In this document: piece after piece, positions 1 through 7,334 of the stretch | Numbering within the stretch: position 1 is the stretch's first letter | Layout of the letters: each line of letters starts with the position of its first letter | NCBI GenBank assembly: GCA_030640275.1 | Contig: DAOWJR010000082.1 | Span: 1-18,948, forward strand | Reading direction: 5' to 3' | Source of the DNA: Actinomycetes bacterium | GTDB taxonomy: Bacteria > Actinomycetota > Humimicrobiia > JAHJRV01 | DNA length: 18,948 nt | Program-made: the position numbers and the translations under genes | The notes under the pieces: model-generated | The model's input: only the letters and a program-made list of their open reading frames with translations | What the model was told of the DNA's origin: nothing | The model's database searches: none

Positions 1-1
1 C

Positions 2-52
2 TGGGCAAAAGATAAAACAAATCAAATTATTGATAAAATATATAAAAAATAA
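2..52 (+). CDS. C-terminal end of an upstream gene, probably dxr (DXP reductoisomerase)
   Basis: An open frame enters from the left edge and ends at a TAA at 50-52, giving a 16-residue charged, helix-like tail (WAKDKTNQIIDKIYKK). Too little is left to identify it from sequence alone. The inference of 1-deoxy-D-xylulose-5-phosphate reductoisomerase rests only on position: dxr very commonly precedes rseP and ispG, and it belongs to the same MEP isoprenoid pathway as ispG. The 57-nt gap to rseP is compatible with one operon. Confidence 0.4.
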   Translation, partial: WAKDKTNQIIDKIYKK

Positions 53-109
53 AAAATAATCTGAACTATAAAATATTAAAAATTTATATAAAATAGAATA
101 ATTAATAAG

Positions 110-1171
110 ATGAATTCAGCATTTTTAAGTTATATAAAAGCAATAATAGCATTTTCTTTAATAATAATGGTTCATGAGTTTGGTCATTTCATTGTTGGAA
201 AACTCAGTAATATTGAGGTAATAGAAGCAGCTATTGGCTTTGGTCCAAAATTATTCAAAACAAAAATAAAAGACACTATATATGCAATATGTAGCATTCC
301 CGTTGGAGGTTATGTAAAATTTCTTGGCCAGGATCCACTCGAAGATATACCCATAGAAAAAAGGGAGGTTGCATTTCAATTTAAACCCTTAAAACAGAGA
401 TTTTTAACAGTTATTGCTGGTCCACTTTTAAACTATATAACAGCTATTTTGCTTTTGGTAATAACAATAAGCATGGGAATATACTTTGGAACCACTCAAA
501 TAGAAGAGGTTATAATTGATACACCTGCTCAAAAAGCAGGATTTTTAGTAGGAGATAAAATTATAAAAATAGATGGAATGGAAATATCAGAATGGGATGA
601 TATAACTGAAATAATTCATAAACATCCTGAAGATAAAGTTGAATTTCAAGTTGAAAGAGATGAAAAAGTTATTAAATTATATCCAACTTTATCTGAAAGA
701 GAAGGTATAGGATTTTTAGGAATAGCACCAGTTGTAGAGAAAAGAAGAGTTCCTTTTTTTGAGGCTTTAATGATGGCGATAGAATCAGTAATTAAGATTT
801 CATATTTTTTCTTTGAAGCCATTCTAATGCTAATAACGGGAAAAATCCCAATTGAATATGCTCGACCACTCAGCCCAATTGGGGCAGTTAGAATAATGGC
901 TCAAACAGATATAACCTACGGAATTCAGAGTTTTTTAAATCTACTCGGAAATATATCAGTTATGATTGCTATTGGAAATCTTCTTCCCGTACTCCCACTC
1001 GATGGAGGTCATATATTATTTATGATTATTGAAAAAATAAAAGGTAAAAAGGTAAATCCGAAGGTTATAATAGCGGTTACTAATATTGGTATGATAATTA
1101 TGATAGCACTGATTATATTTGCTTTTTATCTTGATATATTTAACCCAATAGATATATTCAACCTAAAATAA
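110..1171 (+). CDS. rseP: RseP-type site-2 zinc metalloprotease
   Basis: This is an integral membrane zinc protease that cuts within the membrane. In this family substrates are anti-sigma factors and signal-peptide remnants. At 353 residues it is the usual size for single-PDZ members such as B. subtilis RasP. The first transmembrane helix holds the HEFGH zinc motif (residues 22-26). A conserved GGYVKFLG segment follows at about residues 66-73. One PDZ domain spans about residues 120-200 (QKAGFLVGDKIIKIDG). The C-terminal membrane part has the LDGGH motif with the third metal ligand, Asp298. No clear ribosome binding site precedes the ATG, where the upstream bases are only A/T-rich. It lies between the presumed dxr end and ispG, a common arrangement. 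All catalytic motifs are intact, so it should be active. Confidence 0.96.
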   Translation: MNSAFLSYIKAIIAFSLIIMVHEFGHFIVGKLSNIEVIEAAIGFGPKLFKTKIKDTIYAICSIPVGGYVKFLGQDPLEDIPIEKREVAFQFKPLKQRFLTVIAGPLLNYITAILLLVITISMGIYFGTTQIEEVIIDTPAQKAGFLVGDKIIKIDGMEISEWDDITEIIHKHPEDKVEFQVERDEKVIKLYPTLSEREGIGFLGIAPVVEKRRVPFFEALMMAIESVIKISYFFFEAILMLITGKIPIEYARPLSPIGAVRIMAQTDITYGIQSFLNLLGNISVMIAIGNLLPVLPLDGGHILFMIIEKIKGKKVNPKVIIAVTNIGMIIMIALIIFAFYLDIFNPIDIFNLK

Positions 1172-1216
1172 TCCAATTCATATTATTCATCTTTTAAAAA
1201 GGAATTTTGATTAAAG

Positions 1217-2263
1217 ATGGCTATTTACACAAGAAGAATAAATGTTGGCGATATACCAATAGGGAAAGGTGCACTAATCTCAGTTCAAACGATGACAAAA
1301 ACAAAAACCACAGATATAAAAGCTACAATCAATCAGATAAAGAAAGCAGCTGAAGTAGGATGTGACATAATAAGAATATCAATTCCTGATGAAAATTCTC
1401 TAAAAGCTTTTGAGAAAATAAAAAAATTATCACCAATTCCTATAGTTGCAGACATACATTTTAATTATAAACTTGCTATAGGAGCTATTTTAGCTGGAGC
1501 TGATTGCATCAGGATAAATCCAGAAAATATAGGAGGGAAAGAAAGAATAATTAAAATAGCCAATGCATCTAAAAAAGCAAATATCCCAATAAGGGTGGGA
1601 GTTAATGTTGGTTCAATAAAGAAAGAAACATTAGATAAATTTCAAGGTAATATTGTTGATTCATTGGTAGCAAGTACATTAGAAACAGTACATATTCTTG
1701 AAAAGTGTGATTTTAATCAGATTAAAATATCAGCAAAAGCATCAAGTGTAACAGATACAGTTTTAACTTATCGCAAGCTTTCAAAATTAACTGATTATCC
1801 TCTACATATAGGAGTAACAGAATCAGGTCCACCAGAAACTGGAACAATTAAATCTTCTATAGCAATAGGGAGCTTACTTTTGGATGATATTGGGGATACA
1901 ATAAGAGTTTCTCTTACTGCAAGTCCAGTTGAAGAGGTAATCGTTGGAAAAAATATACTTAAAACATTAGAATTTCTAAAAGAAGGAATTGATATAATAT
2001 CATGCCCAACTTGTGCTCGATGTGAAATTGATTTAATAAAATTGGTAAATGAATTTAAGGAAAGAACAAAAGATATCAAAAAATATTTAAAGGTTGCTAT
2101 AATGGGATGTGTAGTAAATGGACCTGGAGAAGCAAGACAAGCAGATATAGGTATAGCAGCTGGAAAAGGAGAGGGTGTACTCTTTAAAAAGGGAGAAATA
2201 ATAAAGAAACTCCCCGAAGAAGATTTACTTAATTCATTGATTTTTGAAATAGAGAAATTTTAG
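1217..2263 (+). CDS. ispG: 4-hydroxy-3-methylbut-2-en-1-yl diphosphate synthase IspG
   Basis: This iron-sulfur enzyme carries out the penultimate step of the MEP isoprenoid pathway, reductively converting MEcPP to HMBPP in the cytosol. At 348 residues it is the usual short bacterial form without the plant/chlamydial insertion. The N-terminal TIM barrel begins with the family-like GDIPIGKGALISVQTMTKT stretch. The [4Fe-4S] ligands are visible as Cys263 and Cys266 in CPTCARC, Cys298 in GCVVNGPGE, and Glu305 in the same motif. Cys269 is an extra cysteine within CPTCARC. The closest Shine-Dalgarno-like sequence (AAAAAGGA, about 1196-1203) is about 13 nt from the ATG, so initiation may be weak. It follows rseP by 45 nt, consistent with co-transcription. 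Confidence 0.97.
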   Translation: MAIYTRRINVGDIPIGKGALISVQTMTKTKTTDIKATINQIKKAAEVGCDIIRISIPDENSLKAFEKIKKLSPIPIVADIHFNYKLAIGAILAGADCIRINPENIGGKERIIKIANASKKANIPIRVGVNVGSIKKETLDKFQGNIVDSLVASTLETVHILEKCDFNQIKISAKASSVTDTVLTYRKLSKLTDYPLHIGVTESGPPETGTIKSSIAIGSLLLDDIGDTIRVSLTASPVEEVIVGKNILKTLEFLKEGIDIISCPTCARCEIDLIKLVNEFKERTKDIKKYLKVAIMGCVVNGPGEARQADIGIAAGKGEGVLFKKGEIIKKLPEEDLLNSLIFEIEKF

Positions 2264-2344
2264 ATTATTGATATATATTATTTGAATACTTATAATTATC
2301 TCTAATTATAAAAATAATAATATTAATTATCATTAAAGATATTT

Positions 2345-2402
2345 AGAGATTTGGTCATAGTTTCTCGACTGAAATGTCTTCGAAACCATGCCACAAATCT
2401 CT
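2345..2402. repeat. Long imperfect inverted repeat between ispG and proS
   Basis: The 227-nt gap between ispG and proS holds a hairpin much richer in G/C than its surroundings. The outer arms AGAGATTTG (2345-2353) and CAAATCTCT (2394-2402) match perfectly over 9 bp. After a small internal loop, CATAGTTTC (2356-2364) pairs with GAAACCATG (2382-2390) with one A-C mismatch. An apical GAC/GTC (2367-2369/2376-2378) closes a TGAAAT loop. No T-tract follows on either strand, so it is not a canonical intrinsic terminator. No T-box motifs are seen. It may be a REP/MITE-like palindromic repeat, an RNA processing or stabilising element, or a structured proS leader. The pairing is seen directly; the function is unknown. 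Confidence 0.6.
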
Positions 2403-2490
2403 TAAAAAACCTAAATTCAACAAAATATTAAATTCCAATTAAAAAATCTTATGTATTAACGGATCTAATTAAAAAAAAGAAAGGTAAAAA

Positions 2491-3750
2491 TTGAGATTAT
2501 CAAAATATTTTCTACCAACAACTCGAAAAGTACCATCAGATGCTAAAGTTCCAAGTCATATTTTATCTATAAGAGCGGGATTAATTCGTCAAGTTTCTCG
2601 TGGAGTGTATAATATATTGCCATTTGGTTACAGAATAATTAAAAGAATTGAAGAGATAATAAGAGATGAAATGGATAAAATAGGAGCACAAGAAATCTTA
2701 ATGCCTATAATTCAACCTGCAGAATTATGGCAAGAAACAGGAAGATGGTCTGAATATGGTCTTGAGCTAATGAGACTTGAAGATAGACTTGGAAGAGAGA
2801 TGTGTTTAGGTCCTACTCATGAAGAATTAATAACAGAACTAATAAGAAAAGAAGTCCATTCTTATAAACAACTACCAATAAACCTATATCAGATACAGGT
2901 GAAATTCAGAGATGAAATAAGACCCCGTTTTGGCCTTTTAAGAGGAAGAGAATTCATTATGAAAGATGCTTATAGTTTTCATGCTACCTGGAAGGATTTA
3001 GATAAAACATATGAAGATGTAAAAAAAGCTTATTCTAACATCATAGAAAAATGTGGACTTGATTACAGAATAGTTGAAGCAGAAAGTGGGATAATTGGTG
3101 GAAAAGTGAACCATGAATTTATGATATTAGCAGAAACAGGTGAAGAGGAAATATTTTACTGCACAAACTGTGATTTCGCTGTAAAGAAAGATTTAGCACC
3201 TATAAAAGTAGAAGATAAATGTCCTAATTGCCAATCAGATTTAATCAAAAGTAAAGCAATAGAAGTTGGACATACATTTCAACTTGGAACTAAATACAGT
3301 GAATCAATGAAAGCTTATTTTTTAGATAAAGAGGGAAATCAGAAACCATTTATTATGGGATGTTATGGCTTTGGAGTGACAAGATTGTTATCAGCAGCAA
3401 TTGAACAAAAACATTATGATAATCAAATAACCTGGCCAATACAGATTTCACCATTTAAATTTCATATGATTTTAATAAATCCTCACAAAGAAAAATTAAA
3501 ACAAATAGCAGAAGAACTATACCAATACCTATTAAGAAATAACATTGAAGTTCTATATGATGATAGGGAAATAAGTGCCGGTATAAAATTCAATGATGCT
3601 GATTTAATGGGGATTCCTATTATTGGAGTAGTAGGTAATGAAATTTTAAAAACAAACAAAATAGAAATAAAAAATAAAATTAAAAGCAAAAAAGACCTTA
3701 TTTTAAAAGAAGATATATTAGATTATATAACCACTGAATCTAACATTTGA
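2491..3750 (+). CDS. proS: Prolyl-tRNA synthetase, short form lacking the editing (INS) domain
   Basis: This class II aminoacyl-tRNA synthetase charges tRNA-Pro. It is 419 residues, whereas standard bacterial ProS is about 570. Motif 1 lies around GYRIIKRIEEIIRDEM, motif 2 around FRDEIRPRFGLLRGREF, and motif 3 is GCYGFGVTRLL. The C-terminal anticodon-binding fold follows from about residue 325. Between motifs 2 and 3, where the roughly 180-residue INS domain that deacylates Ala-tRNA-Pro normally sits, there is only a short segment with CTNC (Cys224, Cys227) and CPNC (Cys244, Cys247). This looks like a small zinc ribbon. The sequence then rejoins the family at IEVGHTFQLGTKYS. The start is TTG, with AAGGT at 2481-2485 five nt upstream. 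INS-less ProS is known in Alphaproteobacteria and some other groups, so the catalytic assignment is secure. Editing would have to come from elsewhere. Confidence 0.96.
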   Translation: MRLSKYFLPTTRKVPSDAKVPSHILSIRAGLIRQVSRGVYNILPFGYRIIKRIEEIIRDEMDKIGAQEILMPIIQPAELWQETGRWSEYGLELMRLEDRLGREMCLGPTHEELITELIRKEVHSYKQLPINLYQIQVKFRDEIRPRFGLLRGREFIMKDAYSFHATWKDLDKTYEDVKKAYSNIIEKCGLDYRIVEAESGIIGGKVNHEFMILAETGEEEIFYCTNCDFAVKKDLAPIKVEDKCPNCQSDLIKSKAIEVGHTFQLGTKYSESMKAYFLDKEGNQKPFIMGCYGFGVTRLLSAAIEQKHYDNQITWPIQISPFKFHMILINPHKEKLKQIAEELYQYLLRNNIEVLYDDREISAGIKFNDADLMGIPIIGVVGNEILKTNKIEIKNKIKSKKDLILKEDILDYITTESNI

Positions 3751-3767
3751 TAATAGAAAGTAAAAAG

Positions 3768-4282
3768 ATGGAAAAAGATATTATTGTCATTAGCGATCTT
3801 CATTTAAGTGAAGGTATTGACAAAGAAACTAGAAAGATATCGAGAAAAGAATAATATTTTATTCATGGATTTATTATGATTCAGGAATTTATATTGAACA
3901 TGGTAATCAGTATGAAAAAGGCAATTCCTTCGAGTATTTCTTACAGCCAACTCTTCCAAAACCTAATGAAAATGAGATTTATCTCCCGCTAGGCTCCTTT
4001 TTTACAAGATATTTCTTTAATAAAATTGAGGCTATTACTCCATTTGCAGATAATATTAAACCTGTTACTAATTACATAGTCTGGATTCTTAGAAATAACT
4101 TATTCTATTTATGGAAGATTATAGGTAAATATGTATTTCTTTTATTAAGTGTTTTAAAAAAGACCAGGAATTTTACAGAAGAGCAAATGAGAAAGATAAA
4201 AGATGCTAATGAGAAAAAACTTCATGAATTAAGTCAAGCACTTAACTTAGAAGAATCTAAATTAACTCTTGAAATTATTTGA
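3768..4282 (+). pseudogene. Metallophosphoesterase gene remnant (internal deletion and frameshift)
   Basis: An ATG at 3768 opens a reading frame with the first metal motif of calcineurin-like phosphoesterases (VISDLHLSEG), but it stops after 28 codons at 3852-3854. A second open stretch in another frame, roughly 3833 to the TGA at 4280-4282, carries the C-terminal part of the same kind of protein. It includes IYIEHGNQYE with the last histidine motif, then PLGSFFTRYFFNKIEA and TPFADNIKP. The central metal-binding motifs (GD and GNHD type) are missing altogether. The simplest reading is that a deletion of the middle of the gene joined the two ends near 3845-3860 out of frame. It could also be a metagenomic misassembly. 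The remnant sits 18 nt after proS, so the intact gene was probably co-transcribed with it. Confidence 0.8.
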
Positions 4283-4355
4283 AGAGTAAATTAGGTAATA
4301 AGTTGAAAAAAGATTAAATTCCAAAAATCTTCTCTTTAAAATAGTTCTTTAATAA

Positions 4356-4643
4356 TTATATAATTGAATCTTTCTCTTTTTCTGCCAGTACTGCTTCTTT
4401 TTCATACTTGTTGTTTTTCCCCTGTGTTAGGAGCGCCCATAAATATTTAATTGGGAAAAATTTTATATTATAAAATTGCTCAACATGTTTTAATTCATGT
4501 TTAATTATTCTTTTATTATTCCTATAATAATGAGAACCAAAAAATATTCTGTTATAAAAGGTAAAAGCTGCAATATTAAATATCGCACACATAAGACGAG
4601 ACCAATAATTATTTATGTACTTTACTTCTCTTGATTTCCCCAT
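4356..4643 (-). CDS. Small HExxH putative metallopeptidase-like protein
   Basis: This is a 95-residue protein on the - strand, read from an ATG complementary to 4641-4643. A hydrophobic, membrane-leaning N-terminal part (about residues 17-36) precedes KHELKHVEQF, which contains the zinc-protease signature HExxH (His49, Glu50, His53). About 30 residues later, YEKEA (Glu81/Glu83) could supply a third ligand, resembling the HExxH...E arrangement of DUF4157-like small proteins. No signal peptide is obvious, and the Shine-Dalgarno match is poor (an A/G-rich AAGAAGAAATAAG stretch). It is convergent with the decayed phosphoesterase. Its substrate is unknown, and it may be no active protease at all. 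The motif and clean open frame argue that it is a real gene. Confidence 0.6.
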   Translation of the reverse strand: MGKSREVKYINNYWSRLMCAIFNIAAFTFYNRIFFGSHYYRNNKRIIKHELKHVEQFYNIKFFPIKYLWALLTQGKNNKYEKEAVLAEKEKDSII

Positions 4644-4957
4644 TTTTATTTACTTATTTCTTCTTAAATTATATAAATATTAAATTATAATAATTATCAA
4701 TTATATCTAATAAAAATTTTAATAATTCCTTATTTTACAAGATAGATAAAAAAACTTAAAAACTATTACCTTTTAATTACAGATTCAAATTATAATATTT
4801 GTTGAAATTATATTCAAAAAAATTAGCAAAAAAATTAATAGATAAATGTCAAAATTTTTTTCTGATGCATCAAATTTCATATTTTATTCGTCTATTTTTT
4901 ACAGAACTTTTAATAAAAAATCCTATTTTAAAATATTTAATTTAGAAAGGAAAACAA
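4644..4957. other. AT-rich intergenic stretch without recognisable gene
   Basis: This 314-nt stretch separates the - strand HExxH gene from plsY. It must hold divergent promoters, but it is so AT-rich that -10-like hexamers occur by chance and no convincing -35/-10 pair at 16-18 nt spacing was found. A small palindrome, TTGAA-ATTATA-TTCAA, lies at 4802-4817. No rimP fragment, tRNA or other RNA gene is visible. The only firm signal is the plsY ribosome binding site AGAAAGG at 4944-4950. Confidence 0.5.
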
Positions 4958-5605
4958 TTGGATTTCTATTATATTCTAATAATTTTAATTAGTTATTTAT
5001 ATGCATCTATTCCTTTTAGCTTAATTATACCTAAGATTTTCTGTAATATAGATCCGAGAAAATATGGTAGTGGTAATTTAGGAGCTTCTAATGTTTTAAG
5101 AACAGCAGGAGTAGTTGCCGGAGTAATTTGTTATATTCTTGATTTTTCTAAAGGGTTATTAGGTGCAGGTCTTCCACTAATACTATCTAATCTAAGATAT
5201 ATCAAAGAAAATCATTGGTTAATTGTTTTGGGAGCATTAGCTGCAATTATAGGGCATTGTTGGCCCATATATTTAAGATTTAAGGGTGGAAAAGGTGTGG
5301 CAACTTCTATGGGTGCTATTCTTATGATAAGTCCCAAGATATTTTTGTTTTTTATATTAATCTATTTAATTATCTTATTTATCTATAGATATACTTCACT
5401 TGCAGGTTTAGTTTCTTTTGGACTACTACCTATAATTGGATATTTAACAAAATGTTTCTTTTCAAATAGGATTGGAGTTCTTCAATTTTTGTTTTTTTCC
5501 ATAATTACTGCAATTATTATAATTTGGAAGCATCAAGGTAATATAAAAAGACTTCTAAGCAGAACCGAAAGAAGGTTAGGCGAGAAGGTAAAAATTAAAA
5601 AATAA
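4958..5605 (+). CDS. plsY: Acyl-phosphate:glycerol-3-phosphate acyltransferase PlsY
   Basis: This polytopic membrane enzyme transfers an acyl group from acyl-phosphate to glycerol-3-phosphate, the first acylation of phospholipid synthesis. It is 215 residues, the normal size, with about six or seven hydrophobic segments. The three conserved loop motifs are present: SIPFSLIIPK near the N-terminus followed by GSGNLGASNVLRTAG, then DFSKGLLGAGLPL, and GHCWPIYLRFKGGKGVATSMGA. The start is TTG at 4958, placed 7 nt after AGAAAGG. No closer in-frame ATG gives a full first helix. It precedes the nusA operon, from which it is separated by a promoter and an intrinsic terminator, so it is probably its own transcription unit. 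Confidence 0.96.
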   Translation: MDFYYILIILISYLYASIPFSLIIPKIFCNIDPRKYGSGNLGASNVLRTAGVVAGVICYILDFSKGLLGAGLPLILSNLRYIKENHWLIVLGALAAIIGHCWPIYLRFKGGKGVATSMGAILMISPKIFLFFILIYLIILFIYRYTSLAGLVSFGLLPIIGYLTKCFFSNRIGVLQFLFFSIITAIIIIWKHQGNIKRLLSRTERRLGEKVKIKK

Positions 5606-5624
5606 ATTTATTAAATAGATATTA

Positions 5625-5653
5625 TTGAGAAAGCTATTTTTTTATGCTATAAT
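5625..5653 (+). promoter_or_regulatory. Strong sigma-70-type promoter of the nusA operon
   Basis: A -35 box TTGAGA at 5625-5630 is followed after exactly 17 nt by a perfect -10 box TATAAT at 5648-5653. The -10 is extended by TG at 5645-5646. Transcription would start near 5660 and run directly into the hairpin terminator at 5685-5708. This is the best consensus promoter in the window and most likely drives the nusA-to-dapB operon. Confidence 0.75.
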
Positions 5654-5684
5654 TTTACTGATTTAAAGTTCAGTTTAGCCTAAG

Positions 5685-5708
5685 AGTGGGCAAAAGCCCA
5701 CTTTTTTT
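5685..5708 (+). terminator. Intrinsic terminator / attenuator in the nusA operon leader
   Basis: The perfect 7-bp stem AGTGGGC (5685-5691) / GCCCACT (5696-5702) with an AAAA loop runs into a T7 tract (5702-5708). It can terminate plsY transcripts. It also lies only about 25 nt downstream of the predicted start site of the promoter at 5625-5653, so it would stop most nusA-operon transcripts unless antiterminated. Premature terminators in front of rimP-nusA operons are known in other bacteria. An alternative short pairing, GCCT (5678-5681) with GGGC (5688-5691), would break the terminator stem. That switch is inference. Confidence 0.85.
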
Positions 5709-5804
5709 AATATATGAACATTTTAATCTTAAAATATCTTTTAAATTTGTTTTAAAATATTAATTATAAATTTCAATATTTTATAAAGTTATTTTGAAAA
5801 ATAT

Positions 5805-5811
5805 GAAGGTG
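5805..5811 (+). promoter_or_regulatory. Ribosome binding site deciding the nusA start
   Basis: GAAGGTG ends one nt before an ATG at 5813 but seven nt before a second in-frame ATG at 5819. The spacing elsewhere in this window (5-9 nt) favours the second ATG, which also matches the usual NusA N-terminus. Confidence 0.65.
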
Positions 5812-5818
5812 AATGTAT

Positions 5819-6970
5819 ATGAAATATGATTTAATTGAAGCCTTAAAACAGATAGAAAGGGAGAGAGGTATTTCTTTAGAAAATCTATTAGAAACTCTTG
5901 AAAATGCTCTTATATCTGCATATAAGAAAAAATATGGTCCAAATAAGAATATAAAAATTGAAGTTGATAAAGTAACTGGAAATTTAAGGATGTTTAAACT
6001 GATTGAGGGAGAAGATATAGAGAGTAGTAAGAAGGAGATAGTATCTACTCCGTCAGATTTTGGAAGGATTGCAGCTCAAACAGTAAAGCAAATTTTACAA
6101 CAGAGAATCAGGGAAGCTAGTAGGGAGATTATGTACAAGGAGTTCAAAGATATGATTGGAGAAGTAATGACTGGTATTATCCGCCAGACTGATCAGAGAT
6201 TTACTTTAGTTGATTTGGGAAAGGTTGAAGCTTTACTTCCTCAGGGTGAACAGATTCCCGGGGAACATTATAGATTGAGTGATAGAATAAAATGTTATAT
6301 AGTTAATGTGAAAAAAACATCCAGAGGTCCACAAGTAATTGTATCAAGAACTCATCCTGGTTTAATAAAAAGATTATTTGAGCTTGAAGTTCCAGAAATT
6401 TCTGATGGAATTGTGGAAATAAATAAAGTTGCAAGAGAGCCAGGACATAGATCAAAAATTGCAGTTTCATCAAATAACAAGAGTATTGATCCAGTTGGTG
6501 CTTGTGTTGGTCAAAGGGGTTCTAGAGTAAAGATGGTTGTAGGTGAACTTAGCGGGGAGAGAGTTGATATTATAAAATATAGCAATGATATGGCAGAATA
6601 TGTAAGAAATGCTCTTAGTCCTTCAAAAGTTAGCGATGTTTTTATAAATGAGGAAGAGAAGGAAGCTTGTGTTATTGTCCCTGATGATCAAGTTTCATTA
6701 GCTATTGGTAAAGATGGTCATAATGCAAGACTTGCAGCTAAACTAACTAATTGGAAAATAGATATTAAAAGTGAAAGTATGTGGGCAGAAGAGAAATTAA
6801 AAGAACTTGAGGAGAAAAAGGGGAAGAAAGAAAAAATTAAAGAGAAAAAAGCAAAGCGATGTAAAGCTATATTAGCCAATGGTACAAGATGTACCTACAA
6901 AGCTAAACCTGGAAGTGATTACTGTGGTTTGCCAGCTCATAAAAAACTTGAAACTAAAAAAGAAAATTAA
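5819..6970 (+). CDS. nusA: Transcription termination/antitermination factor NusA with a C-terminal Cys3-His finger
   Basis: NusA binds RNA polymerase and nascent RNA and modulates pausing, termination and antitermination. Counting from the preferred ATG at 5819 (383 residues; an ATG at 5813 would add two), there are four domains. The N-terminal polymerase-binding domain covers about 1-120. An S1 domain (GIIRQTDQRFTLVDLGKVEALLP) lies at about 130-195. KH1 has GQRG at 231-234, and KH2 has GKDG at 297-300. The tail is unusual: a lysine/glutamate-rich linker (about 328-344), then a finger-like module with Cys348, Cys358, Cys369 and His374 (RCKAILANGTRC ... SDYCGLPAH). This resembles small zinc-finger modules of the DUF5763 type. 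The E. coli-type acidic repeats are absent. rimP, normally just upstream, is missing. ylxR follows after 24 nt. Confidence 0.96.
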   Translation: MKYDLIEALKQIERERGISLENLLETLENALISAYKKKYGPNKNIKIEVDKVTGNLRMFKLIEGEDIESSKKEIVSTPSDFGRIAAQTVKQILQQRIREASREIMYKEFKDMIGEVMTGIIRQTDQRFTLVDLGKVEALLPQGEQIPGEHYRLSDRIKCYIVNVKKTSRGPQVIVSRTHPGLIKRLFELEVPEISDGIVEINKVAREPGHRSKIAVSSNNKSIDPVGACVGQRGSRVKMVVGELSGERVDIIKYSNDMAEYVRNALSPSKVSDVFINEEEKEACVIVPDDQVSLAIGKDGHNARLAAKLTNWKIDIKSESMWAEEKLKELEEKKGKKEKIKEKKAKRCKAILANGTRCTYKAKPGSDYCGLPAHKKLETKKEN

Positions 6971-6994
6971 TAGATATGTTTAAGGTAAACCAAA

Positions 6995-7294
6995 TTGATG
7001 GTTAAGAATAAAATAAGACCTAAAAGAAAGATCATAAGAAGAACCTGTACTGGATGTGGGAAGGTAAAAGAAAAAAAGGAAATGCTAAGAATTGTTAGAA
7101 CTCAAGATGGTGATATTAAATACGATTTAATAGGAAAAATATCAGGAAGAGGTGCATATGTATGTTATGATATAGGTTGTGTTAAATCAGCATTTAAGAA
7201 AAAAGGTCTATCAAAAACACTAAAAAAAGATGTCTCAAACAATCTAAAAGATGATGTTATTAGTATAATTTCTAAAAGTAAAGAAAAGATATAG
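6995..7294 (+). CDS. ylxR: YlxR family (DUF448) RNA-binding protein
   Basis: This small basic protein has 99 residues. It shows the YlxR fold signatures: RTCTGCGKVKEKKEMLRIVR near the N-terminus and the hallmark GRGAYVC about 30 residues later. Family members lie between nusA and infB and are thought to bind RNA or nucleoid components; the precise role is not settled. AAGGT at 6982-6986 is 8 nt before a TTG at 6995 and 11 nt before an ATG at 6998. The 8-nt spacing, identical to that of infB downstream, favours the TTG, but both are possible. The ribosomal L7Ae-like gene that often follows ylxR in Firmicutes is absent. Confidence 0.95.
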   Translation: MMVKNKIRPKRKIIRRTCTGCGKVKEKKEMLRIVRTQDGDIKYDLIGKISGRGAYVCYDIGCVKSAFKKKGLSKTLKKDVSNNLKDDVISIISKSKEKI

Positions 7295-7334
7295 AAATAT
7301 TAAAAAACATTCTATATATGTAAGGTAAAGATTC

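Noticed and set aside
2264..2490. T-box riboswitch in front of proS
   Set aside because: The gap is long enough and has a hairpin, but the conserved T-box sequence and an AGTA-type specifier-domain motif are not seen, and no terminator hairpin with a T-tract follows.
4290..4340. Bidirectional terminator between the decayed phosphoesterase and the HExxH gene
   Set aside because: Only a 6-bp AAGATT/AATCTT stem with a 10-nt A-rich loop and a C-interrupted T stretch; too weak to call.
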